The notes below the pieces were generated by a model. It did not search any database, was not told where the DNA came from, and was given only the letters and a program-made list of their open reading frames with translations. From Closterium sp. Naga37s-1 (taxonomy: Eukaryota; Streptophyta; Zygnematophyceae; Desmidiales; Closteriaceae), in assembly GCA_947471745.1 (NCBI GenBank), contig CANJKZ010000170.1, positions 1,514,501 through 1,578,500 on the forward strand: DNA of 64,000 nucleotides, read 5' to 3'. Position numbers and translations under genes: made by a program. Within the stretch, counting starts at the first letter, position 1, and the number at the start of each line of letters is the position of its first letter. Positions 19,506-31,100 of this stretch are shown here, piece after piece.

Positions 19506-21177
19506 ATGGTGAGCCTGCGGCAGATGTTTTCGTCGAAGAAGTCACAGGCGCTGCTCGTGCTGCTGCCGGATGGCTCCATGAAGATGTACACCAAGAAAAT
19601 GACTGTTAAAGACTTGCTCCTCGAGTTTCCCGCCTTCACTGTCGCCCTCGACCCCGCGCCCGCGCCCGCGCTCGACGAAGAAACCGTTCTCGCCGCCGGT
19701 GGTACCTATTATCTTAATCCGTTAGACGGCGAACCGCCCGATGCAGACGCCGAAGGTAACGAGCGCCCACCCCTTCCGCCGCGGAGCGCAAGCTGCGACC
19801 AGGGCGGCGGGTCGGTGGGGCAGCAGGCCGCGCGGGAAGGAGGGGGAGTGCCTTCGCGGACCGTTTCCGCCGCCGCTGCTCTCGCGCGCGTGGATGACGC
19901 TCCGGGGGAAGCCGCTGCTCCGGGGGAAGCCGCTGCGCCGGCGGCGGAGACCGCTGCTCCGTCAGCTCGCGCAAAACCGAAGGAAACGGACAGCTATGCT
20001 GACGTGGACGACGAGCTTCTTGCGTACCTGGTACGTGCCGAATTGCTCGTCGTTGGTCGTTGCTCGTCGTTAGTTGCTCCTTTTCGCTTGGTGCGGTATG
20101 CAGCGCTGGCTGGATGGTACCGAGAGCATTACACACCTTTCTGTTCACCAACACGAAGCAATCCTTTTGTTTGTGCTGGATACAAGTGCTCATAACTGCG
20201 AGTCATTGACAGCTTAGATATTTGCCAGGCACTCTAGTGCGTGATGGGAGCGAGGTTGATCTGATTGGCGCGGTGCTTCGTTGCCGTGTACTTTTGCCCA
20301 CGCGCTTCTCCGAGCCAGCCGCAACCACCTTACGATGCACTCGCATTTGCTCATATCCTTCGGCTTCCTCCGCGTCCCATCCCTGTCGTCATCCCCCCTC
20401 TCTCGGACCTTTCAGGATCTGGGCGACACGCCAGCAGCGCCGCCCGCCCCTCCCGCGTCGCGCCACGTCACAAAATTCGGGCAGGAGGACGCGTCGCTCT
20501 TTTCCGACAACGGGAGCTCCCTCGGGGGTAGTGCGCGGGGTTCCCCTGCTGTCGGGGGAAATTCCCCGTCTGGTTTCGGCGGGCCTGTGCTCTCAGGCAT
20601 GAACGCTCTGAGCGGGTCAGTTGGGGGGGGATCGCCAATGGGTGGCATAATGGCGCGGAGATCCATGGGCATGGAGTATGGTGGGAGTTTCCAACAACAG
20701 CAACAGCTTCAGCAGCAACTGCAGCAGCAGCAGCAGTACTACCAGCAGTCGCCGTCCAGGCCTACTGCAGCAGGAGGTGCGGCATGTTATGGCGGTATTC
20801 TCGGCCGCACTGCCATGATGTCAATGAATGCAGGATCGAGCCCGAGCCACAGTGCGAATGGTAGTACTGGCGGCGGCGGTGGTAACAGTGGTAACCTTCT
20901 CTTTGGAGGGCACATGGGGGGCAACATGGCACCACCGCCTACAGGCAGTAATATGATGATGGGAGGCGCTTCTGCTGCGGCGGCAGCAGCGGCGGCTGCG
21001 GCTGCAGCGGGTGGCAACATGGGCATGGGAGGAGGGCAGTACAGAAGGCCAGGGCCAAAGATGATGGGAGTGATGGGTGGGGTACCGCTTGAATCTCCTG
21101 CCACGCATCTAGACCGCAACGACAGCTACTCGAGTGCTGGGTCAGGGGGAGGTTCAGGAACGTTCAACGTGTGGTAA
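19506..21177 (+). CDS. PADRE (DUF4228) domain protein, two exons
   Basis: Exons 19506-20030 and 20416-21177 give 428 residues. The intron has a GT donor at 20031 (ctg then gtacgtgc), acceptor ttcag at 20411-20415, and keeps phase 0. Residues about 13-75 match the plant PADRE fold: LLVLLPDGSMKMYTKKMTV, KDLLLEFPAF, then a TVLAAGGTYYLNPL strand pair. After an acidic/Ala/Pro linker comes DDELLAYL-DLGD, and the second exon is low complexity: poly-Gln (about residue 270), Gly/Met-rich blocks and an Ala run, ending GSGTFNVW. PADRE proteins are plant-specific and often respond to stress or pathogens; the biochemical role is unknown. There is no N-myristoylation Gly, unlike many relatives. The start is the first ATG after a pyrimidine-rich leader (gcatcATGGTG). 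Confidence 0.82.
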
Positions 21178-22172
21178 AGCACGTCTTTTGCTGGGACTTG
21201 CATGCTGGAAGGAGGATAGTGGTGGAGACTAGGGGGTTTGGAGGCATTGTAGAATCCCTAGGTTTGGCTGTTTTTGGTGCTGGTCATGAGAACACGATTA
21301 TGCAGGTATTTGCTTGCGTGTTCTAGCTCCAGGCTGTTGGTGCACAGTTTCTTTATGCAAACTAGTCTAATGATACTTGTATATTTCTTAAAATGCAATG
21401 CCTTACCCTAATCTTCTGCTGTCTATATCACTTAAGAAGTTTCACGTGTAAGGAGGACTTCATTTCTGAGTCATCCAGGGTTTTTTTAGATCGATATCGG
21501 GATGTACTGTACCACGCTATGAGGGGTCCTCATAACGGATTACGAGTGGATCGCAAGCGCCCACCTCTACCGCATGGATGGAATATGTCACAGTGATCGA
21601 TGGCAGTTCATATATGAATGTTCAGGCTGGTGCGTAGCGGTTTCAAGCGGTAGATTAAAACAACCATTCCAAAGTGTGTAACATTGTACTCAACCGCACA
21701 CCTGCTCTGCCAGCTCTCTGTACAGCAGTGCTTCACGCACGCTGGCGATTGGCGAGGCGGCTGCATTCGACTCAGCACAGCAACAATCCAGGCGAGCCGT
21801 GCCGTTTTTGCTTCGGTGTGGATTGGATGTCGTGCTTTGAGCGCACGTCGTCTCCTCAACCTCCTCTCCTCTCCTCACCTCAATCTTGCTTCTCATTCTG
21901 TTCGTCTCTGTCGTCTGCGCTTGCTCGCATAGCCACTTGTTCCAGCCCAAACACGTAAAATCAGCAAAGGTCGTATCTTCATCATTTCAGTGCAGTCCAG
22001 CTTACTCGTATCTTTGTCGTTCAGTGGTTGAAAACGTCTACTCGTACGTACACCACAATGATCCCCTGTGCCACGCGGCGTTCGAACTTCAAATAGAGAG
22101 ACTCAAATTAAATCTTCTCTCCTCTCCACCCGAATTCTCGCACCTTGCAAGCCGTCATTTCTCGTTCCCGCA
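21178..22172. other. 3' UTR of the PADRE gene and promoter/5' UTR of the next gene
   Basis: No coding signal. 21178 to about 21600 is AT-richer, with tgtaa-like and aatgcaatgc sites suited to a 3' UTR. 21850-22172 has CTC-rich stretches immediately before the ATG at 22173. No repeats longer than a few units were seen. Confidence 0.5.
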
Positions 22173-25100
22173 ATGAAGAAAAGCCCGCGCGTCCAGCCTG
22201 TCGTCGTCGCGCGTCTCACCTCTCTCCTCCTCTCCCTCTCCCTCCCGCTCCTCTGCTTCCCCGCCGCCACCGGGCCGCGTCTCGCGGAGGCCGTGCCGCA
22301 CGTGGGGCGCTGCGCGGTATTCCCGAGCAACAACGCGTGGAACATACGCGTCGACCGCCTCCCGGTGCATCCGCGCTCCGCCGCTTACGTGCGCTCCATC
22401 GGCCTCAACGAGTACACCCACCCCGACTTCGGCTCAGGTACTACTCGGTACTTCTTGGTACCACTAGGTAGTACTCGGTACTACCAGGTATCAGTAAGCT
22501 CTTAGGCTTGTTCGAAGAACCATTCCAGCATAAGCAAGGGCGGTCGCGAACAGAAATGTTACCCGGCTGTAGATATGCCACCTCTACCCCGCTCCCTGAT
22601 TTCAACGCCCCAAGTCGCTGCGAGATTCAGAAGCCTTGGAGTGCGGGCGCAAGTGCCACGTGGCCTTGGTCTCTGAATCGCACATGCGGTTCGGTTCGGA
22701 TGATTGCGCACTCCCTGCCAGGGAGGTAAGGGAGCAGTGCTCACTGCTCATGGAGGAGATGATTCCGCATCCCTTGTTCTTCCTCTCCCTCTCCCCCCAA
22801 CCCAACCTCCTCCCTTCCCCCAACTCTCCTCCGCCCCCATTGGGAAAGGAGCGGGTCTGGTTTCCAAGTTGGAAACCAGTCGTGAGCGATTGGTTTTCGA
22901 CTGCACGCGTTTTCCCGGAGGAAGCGTGTGGTTTGCGTGTATAGTAGCATGTTGCTCTCTAGAAGGATTCGAGTTGTCGAGCAGCTGGCTGCCAAACCTG
23001 AAGATTTGGCGAACTGAATGCAAACAGATGTTTGATCCGCAGTGGGCGCAATATTTTTTCCGATTGGTTGTCGCGTGAGCAATATTGACTCGATAAACAC
23101 TGTTTCGGTAACTGGAAATTTCGATGTCGAATTAGGGTCGGGTTTTTTTTCACGTAATTTCCGAAAGTGCTCTTTTAGCGAAAGTGATGCAACTCAGTTG
23201 AAATCATGAAGCGGAAGACAACGTGTATTGGTTTCCCGGATAAAATACAATTGTTATCTTTGATGCGGCAATTGTGCATGTGACGGACATGACCTAATCG
23301 AAAGTAAAATTTGTGTGATTGTAATGATAGTAACTACACCACATTTCCAGTACTTTATAATAAAATTAACTGCTTTCTTATTAAGAGTTTTTCCAATACT
23401 CTAAGCAACATTACAATTGTACTAAATTGAAACTGCATACACAGCATACGTAGCAATACAGTAACTACACCTACATCAATACATAGCAATACAGTAACTA
23501 CACCTACACCCCCCAAATCTAATACAGTTCTTCCTGCACCTGGTTCTCATCATGAACCCTGCGATGAGCACTGGTGGGGACAACATCATCAGGGGACAGG
23601 TCACCAAGCTCATCCCCCTCGAGCTCCTCGTCAGAAATGTCGGCCCATCCGACGATGCACAGCTTCCCGATGCCTATGCACTCTCCATCGCGCTTAACTT
23701 GGGTGGCGTTGATCGAACGCTGCACCACCCGTGCCTGCCTGGCGAGAGCTGCATGATCCCCGGAACACGCGAACTGCCCCTTGCTGCAGGGATTGGGCTA
23801 TTTGAAACGCACCTGAAACAGTAACGACAAAAGCAAGTTGTAAGCATTACATTAAGATAAATCACCAACGGTAAAACCAGAGAACTCACCGCTGCAAGCA
23901 GCACAAGAAGCTGCTCAGGAAACAAGGCAATCGGGAAGGACCCGTCCCACTAAGAGTCCCAGAGAGCAGCACACTTAACAAAACCGTCGCTAGAAAACGG
24001 GACTCCGCCCAGGACATGCCAGGGTAAGCCGAACAACTCTGCAGGGTGACAATAAGAAGGTCAGATACTGATTAACGGATGCTACAGAAAGCAGAAAAGA
24101 AACCTACTTACTGGAGTCGTTGGCGTTGACATAGATTTCGCACATGCGGGGGAAGCCCTTGGGCTCGTAGTAAAGAATCAGTCCCTTCAGGCTACGCTTC
24201 TCACCCATGAAGACACAAGGCTCGTTACTCAAGGCGTGGATGCGGGTAAGTCGGTAAATCTTACCGATGCGATCATTGAACCGCACACAGGCATGCCTCA
24301 GCTCGCCCTGAGACTTCGCAATCGCAGCCACCTTCAAGCCTTCGGGTGAGTCAGGCGTGTGGCCCGAGTGCTCTGCATACAAACAAAAAAGTCAGCTTCC
24401 AAAAACGTACAGCCACCACAGAGAGAAAAGCACGCAATCCTTACTTATGAGCGATGCCAGCATGTCTTCGGAATCGGGACAAAGATTGAGCTTCTCTCGG
24501 TGGAACAGAAACTCGTCGCAAGCGTTCTTGGTGTACACCTGCAAGTAACAGATAAGAATTAGCAATCCGACGTTTCCAGATGAAAGGAATGCTGGTTTAA
24601 TACATGAAATGGTAGTACTTACCTCCCAGGTGAGAGTCGACGCGTCAACTTCCGTGGCTTAATTAGCAAGGTGCGTTATAAGCACGAGGAAGTCCTTCAG
24701 TCCAGCCGACCTACGCTCGTTCTCCTGGCGATATGTTTCCACGATCGCCTTCTGAGCACCCGCCTTAGCTACCAGCTCGTCGTTCACCTGGGGTTCGTCG
24801 CGCTCTTCCTCGTCGTAAGCAGCGGCCTTAGTGGCGTACACCGGACCTTTCGCACGGGACATGATCAACTCCATCGGGCTGGCATCGGGCTTTTCAGTTG
24901 GTAGGCAAAAACAGATACGGAAACAGTAAAATTAGTCATGGTTGCAGGCAACAAAATGCAAGGCTGAAAAATGTGAATCACCTTTTTCAGCAGCGGGTTC
25001 CTTGTCCGCTACGACAGCGACACAATTCTCGATAGTTTCGATGGCAGCAGGGGGATGACCAGTGGCACCGGAGCCTTCGGGACGACCTGCAGTGTCGGCA

Positions 25101-28100
25101 GGGCCTGCTGGCTCGGCCGGAGCCTTGGCTGGCTGGGCCGGTGCCTTGGCTGGCTGGGCCGGTGCCTTGGCTGGCTGGGCCGGCGCCTTGGCTAGCTGGG
25201 ACGGAGCAACACCAGTTGTCGGCGAAGGCTCGGACGACCCAACATCAGCAGCTTTGACATCTTGGAGGCTCCGACGCGCAGTCTTATGACGCTGGCCGAT
25301 AGGGTGACGACCGGCTGGTTCTTCCTTCGTCTCTTTGGCAGTGTTGGCTCCTGCCATGTATAGTTAAGAAGAGAAAAAGAACAGAATCAGACGTTTTCGA
25401 CATAACAGAATCAGATGCTTGTCTAACAGGAAACAGCAAAGTCACCTGCGGTGGGGGTCGGGAAGAACAGGTGCCGATCCTTGCTCTTTCGCGGCAGCGT
25501 TGCTCGAGTCTGGTGCATTTTCAAAGAATCAGGGACAAGGTACTTAGATTTGCCAAGTGCCATGAGTTCTAGATAAAGGGTCAGGTAACCGAAACGTATA
25601 GCCAGCAAGACGCCCAGCTACTATATTTATATGTAAACCGAACGTTACAATACAAAAGAGTTGAGTTTTGAGTGAAGGAGTCACTAATGAAAGTGCTAAA
25701 TCGAGTGAAGATGCACGCACCATGATTGGACACTTTACCAAACCTGCGACAGCAGTCGCAGGGAGTGGAGGCTCGGCATGCGACGCGGGAGAAATGGCGA
25801 AGGTAGAAATAATGAGGAGTCGAAGTTTGAGATTCAAATTTTGAATTTTTAAAACAAGAAACATCTACAGAACACGTAACCTTACCTCTGCCAACAAGGA
25901 GGGGAAATGGGGGGGTGGGAAAGAGAAAGGAAGGGGGTGGTATGCGGGGTATCATGATGGCCATGCTCTCAGAATGGAACTTACACCACTCACCCATCCC
26001 TATTGCTAAAACAAGTGTAAGATAGGTCAGACAATTCTGTACTAAATAACGAAAAAATCCCACCTCTCTGTTACCCTCCTTCCGCAGGCAGTATACAGTT
26101 CGCTTTTGAGATTTGCCCACAGCGCCAAACCGTTTCTCCACCGAGTATACAGTTCGCTTTGCGTCGGATTAAATTCGCGGATCAGTCCAAATCGAGTGGG
26201 TAATACTGTACTACATGGCTCTGCGGACTGACAGTACAGTACTGTACTCCTAGTCACCAAACTTCTCGCACTCCAACGCTTTTCAGACACCCCGCAATAT
26301 TTCCCACTTTATCTATCAGATGCTCCAGAAGCCAGGGGCAATGAATGATGCTCGACAGGATGTGGTTGGTGTCAGAACATTATAGCTTATGCTGTTGTGT
26401 AGGCTATAGTGGGGTATCCCATAGGGGGTACAACCAATTAGGGTTTCATATTTGTACTCACTTCATTTCATAGTTCATCCATCCTTGTTCAAATCTTCTC
26501 ATGGTATAGAGCAGGTTCCCCCTTGGGAACTGTGCTTAGGGCCCACCACATCGATTTTTTTTTTCCTGCCCGAAGCGCGCTCAGCCCGAGTCGCGCTCCG
26601 GGCCCTCACTTCGTCGAGCCGCCCTAGCGGCCCTGCACTGCGGCCCCGCCACCCGTCTCCGCGGCCCCGCCGCCCTACCTCGCGGCCTCGCCGCCCCATT
26701 GCGCGGCCCCGCCGCCCTACCTCGCGGCCCCGCCGCCCCATCGCGCGGCCCCGCCGCCCTATCTAGCGGCCCCGCCGCCCTACCTAGCGGCCCCGCCGCC
26801 CCATCGCGCGGCCCCGCCGCCCCATCGCGCGGCCCCGCCGCCCCATCGCGCGGCCCCGCCGCCCTTCCTCGCGGCCCCGCCACCCCATCGCGCGGCCCCG
26901 CCGCCCCATCGCGCGGCCCCGCCGCCCTTCCTCGCGGCCCCGCCACCCCATCGCGCGGCCCCGCCGCCCCATCGCGCGGCCCCGCCGCCCTACCTAGCGG
27001 CCCCGCCGCCCTTCCTCGCGGCCCCGCCACCTTACCTGCGGCCCCGCCCTTACCTGCGGCCCCGCCGCCCTCTGCTGCGGCCCCGCCACCTTACCTGCGG
27101 CCCCGCCACCTTACCTGCGGCCCCGCCACCTTACCTGCGGCCCCGCCACCCTATCTGCGGCCCCGCCACCCTACCCGCGGCCACGCCGCCCTTACCAGCG
27201 GCCCCGCCGCCCTTACCTGCGGCCCCGTGCCCTGCAGCAGCACAGCCGAGCCGCCCAGCAGCAAAGCCGCCGAGCCGCCCAGCAGCCGAGCTGCCCAGCA
27301 GCCGAGCCGCCCAGCAGCCGAGCCGCCCAGCGGCCGCGCCGCCCAGCAGCCGAGCCGCCCAGCAGCCGAGCCGCCCAGCAGCGGAGCCGCCGAGCCGCCG
27401 GGCCGCCCAGCAGCTGAGCCGCCGAGCCGCCGCGCCGCCCTCCTTCAGGGCCGCCCGACCTGCCCAGTCTGGTGAGCACAGCGCCTTTTCACTGCACTGT
27501 CCTCACCCCACTGTTTGCGCTACTAGTCGTCTAGGGTCATGGCTACCCCTAGTGTTCTCGCCTTTGACGCTGAGGGTAGGGCCATTGACTTTGAGGTCTG
27601 GGTAGATGACCTGCAGCTGTTCTTACAGTGCGATAGGGCAGACGGCCTCTCTCTCTTTGACCTCACCTCTGGCACCTCCACTGCCCCTGCTGCTGATGCT
27701 GACGCCACTGTTCGCTCCCAGTGGGCCACGCGCGACGCTGCTGCACGTCTTGCTGTGCGTCGCCACCTCCCTACCTCCGAGCGTGCGCACTTTAGTCAGT
27801 ACAAGAGTGCTCAGACCTTGTACGACGCTGTAGTTGCGCGTTACTCCTCCCCTGCCACTGCTGCACTGAGCCGTCTCATGCTACCGTACCTCTTTCCTGA
27901 TCTTACTGCCTTTCCCACAGTCACTGACCTCATTACGCACCTCCGCACTAGTGACACTCGCTACCGCGCTGCACTCCCTCCTGACTTCTGCGCCAGGAAC
28001 CCCCCCCCCCATGTACATCACTCTTTACTACATAGTCACTCGCCTTCCTGACTCCCTTCGCGTAGTCAGGGACCACTTTCTCTCTGTCTGTCCCACCACT

Positions 28101-31100
28101 CTCACTGTTGACCTCCTCGAGAAGTCCCTCCTAGCGGCCGAGAAGAGCATAGTCGCTGTAGGGGCCTCTCGTGGTGACCCGCGCACCCCCATCTTTGAGG
28201 GGTGTTCCCCCTCCCCCCTTCTGCCCTCTGTTGCCTCTGCTGCTGCGGCCGACCTCCTTGTTCTTGAGTCGGTCGGTGCGGCGTCTGCCCCTAGCGGGAG
28301 ACGCCGCTCTGGCAAGGGCAAGGGGGGCAAGGGCGCTGGAGGAGCGAGCGGGGGCGGTGGAGGTGGAGGTGGCGGCAGTTGGGGGAGTGGGGGTGGCGGT
28401 GGGAGTGGAGGTGGGGGTGGAGGGGTCGGTGGCGGCAGTGGAGGTGGAGGTGGCGGCGGCGGTGGCGGTGGGAGCGGAGGTGGTGGAGGTGGCGGAGGTG
28501 GAGGCGGCGGCGGAGGCGGAGGCGGCGGCAGTAGCGGAGGCGGCGGAGGCGTCGGAGGCGGCGGGGGGTGGCGGTGGTGCTGGTCGCGGGTCTTCGCAGA
28601 GGAGTGGCTCCGGTGGTGGCTCGCGCCAGCAGCAGCAGCGTGGTCGTGACACCCTGTCCCCTCAGCAGCTTCGTGAGTGGTACACTGCGCGTCAGCGGGG
28701 TGGGGGTTTTGGTCCGTGCTCCTACGTTTTGCGCACCGGCGACCGTGCGGGTGAGCAGTGTGGGGGTCCCCACCCCACCCAGCGCTGCTTTGGCCGCCTG
28801 ACGGACGCGTGGCGTCACCAGTTCCCGGAGGCCTACGAGATCCCTCGCTGGGGCGAGCTGTCTAGGGCGGGTGTTGCCATCTATGATCTTGACTTTGATG
28901 CTATTCTCTCTGCCATGTATGCTGTGTCTATTAGTGATGAGGGTGACTGTTACCGGTGTTTCCCGCCCGATCCGGGCATTGAGACTGCTGCTCTAGGTCC
29001 TGGTGAGGCTGCTGCCCTAGGTGCTTGCGACGCTGCTGCTCTAGGTGCTCGTGTGTCTGCGTCCTCAGGTACTGGTGAGTCTGCGCTCTCAGGTACTGCG
29101 TCGGCTTCGGCCTCCCTCACCTTCACCCTTGACTCTGGGGCGTCTCGCTCCTTCTTTCGGGACCGCACCACACTCACACCGCTGAGTCGACCGGTTGCAG
29201 TGTCTCTGGCTGACCCCTCTGGGGGTCCTGTCCTGTCTCGCTTCTCCACAGTCCTCCCGTGTCCGGCGGCTCCCTCTGGCACCCTGTCTGGTCTCTACCT
29301 CCCCTCGTTCTCTACGAACCTGGTGAGTGGTGCTGACCTACAGGATGCGGAGGTCCACCAGTTCACTCCTGCACGTCAGAGAGTGACCCACTGTACAGAG
29401 GCTGGCACAGGCCGACACCTGGCTACGTTCACCCGTCAGCCGGGGTCGAGCCTGTACACTCTGACCACTGCGTCTCCTCCAGCTGCTGAGTCTGGTAGGG
29501 TAGTTACGTCGGGTCAGGTGTTTGCTGCGGCGTCCAGGTCTGGTCCTGAGTCTGCCCCCTGTTCGTGTCGTCTCCTGTCTCACGAGACTCTCCTCTGGCA
29601 CCACCGCCTTGGCCACCCCTCTCTGCTTCGGCTCAGAGGTATGGCCTCCCGTCTTCTTGTGTCCGGTCTCCCCCGGTCCCTCCCTCCCCTTCCTCAGGGC
29701 CCTGGCCCTGCCTGTGTCCCCTGTGTCGAGGGGCGCCTGCGTGCTGCCCCTCACTCCTCCCAGTTTCCTCCGACAGAGGCCCCGTTGCAGACACTTCACA
29801 TGGACGTGTGGGGCCCAGCCCGCGTCCGTGGACAGGGTCACGAGCGCTACTTCCTGCTCGTTGTTGACGACTACTCGCGTTACACCACAGTCTTCCCCTT
29901 GCGCAGCAAGGGTGATGTCACTGAGGTGCTGATCGACTCGATCCGCGCAGCTCGTCTCCAGCTCAGGCAGAGCTTCGGCTCGGACTTTCCTGTTCTGCGT
30001 CTGCACTCGGACAGAGGCGGAGAGTTCTCCTCTGGCCTTCTGCGTGCCTACTGTCGTGCACGGGGCATCCGTCAGACCTTCACGCTTCCGGACTCACCGC
30101 AGCAAAATGGGATTGCTGAGCGCCGCATTGGCATGGTCATGGACGTCGCTCGTACGTCTATGATGCATGCGGCTGCCCCCCATTTTCTGTGGCCGTTTGC
30201 GGTTCGGTACGCGGCGCATCAGATCAACCTCCACCCCAGGGTCTCCAGGCCGGAGACCTCCCCAGCCCTGCTGTGGACGGGGAAGGTTGGCGATGCGTCG
30301 GCGTTCCGGGTCTGGGGATCTCGGGCGTTTGTCCGCGACCTGTCTGCGGACAAACTATCCCCTCGTGCTGCTCCTTGCGTCTTCCTGGGGTTCCCCCCTG
30401 ACGCGCCTGGGTGGCAGTTTTACCACCCCACCTCTCGCCGTGTTCTGTCCTCCCAGGACGTCACGTTTGACGAGTCGGTCCCCTACTACCGCCTCTTCCC
30501 CTACCGCACTCCGTCCCTCCCCCCACCCCCACTCTTCCTGGTACCAGGTCCCCCCCAGGTAGACCCCCTCCCCCCTCAGGGTCCTGCCCCTTCAGGTGTG
30601 TCCCAGGTAGACGCGGTCGAGCCTGTCGAGGTCACTGGTGACTCTGGTGCTGCTGAGGGTGCTGAGGCTGGGGGTGCTGTACCTGGGGGTGCGGAGCCTA
30701 GGGGTGCTGGGCCTGGGGGTGCTACGTCTGGGGGTGCTGAGCCTAGGGGTGCTGAGCCTGGGGGTGCTGAGCCTGGGGGTGCTACGTCTGGGGGTGCTGA
30801 GCCTAGGGGTGCTACGCCTGGGGGTGCTGAGCCTAGGGGTGCTGAGCCTGGGGGTGCTGAGCCTGGGGGTGCTGAGCCTGGGGGTGCTGAACCTAGGGGT
30901 GCTACGCCTGGGGGTGCTGAGCCTGGAGGTGCTTCGCCTGGAGGTTCTCCGAGTCCTTCGTCTCGCCGGGAGCCACTTTCTCCACAGGAGCTGCGTGAGT
31001 GGTTTGCCCGGCGCTGGAGGCGTGCTGCTGGTGCTGGAGGTCCTTCGGCTGCTGAGGGTGCTGCGGTCGCGGGTCCCAGAGGTGCTCGTCCTGGGTGCAC

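Noticed and set aside
26581-27479. Pro/Ala and Gly/Arg frames on both strands
   Set aside because: Artefacts of the stop-free GC-rich leader array of Cop-5.
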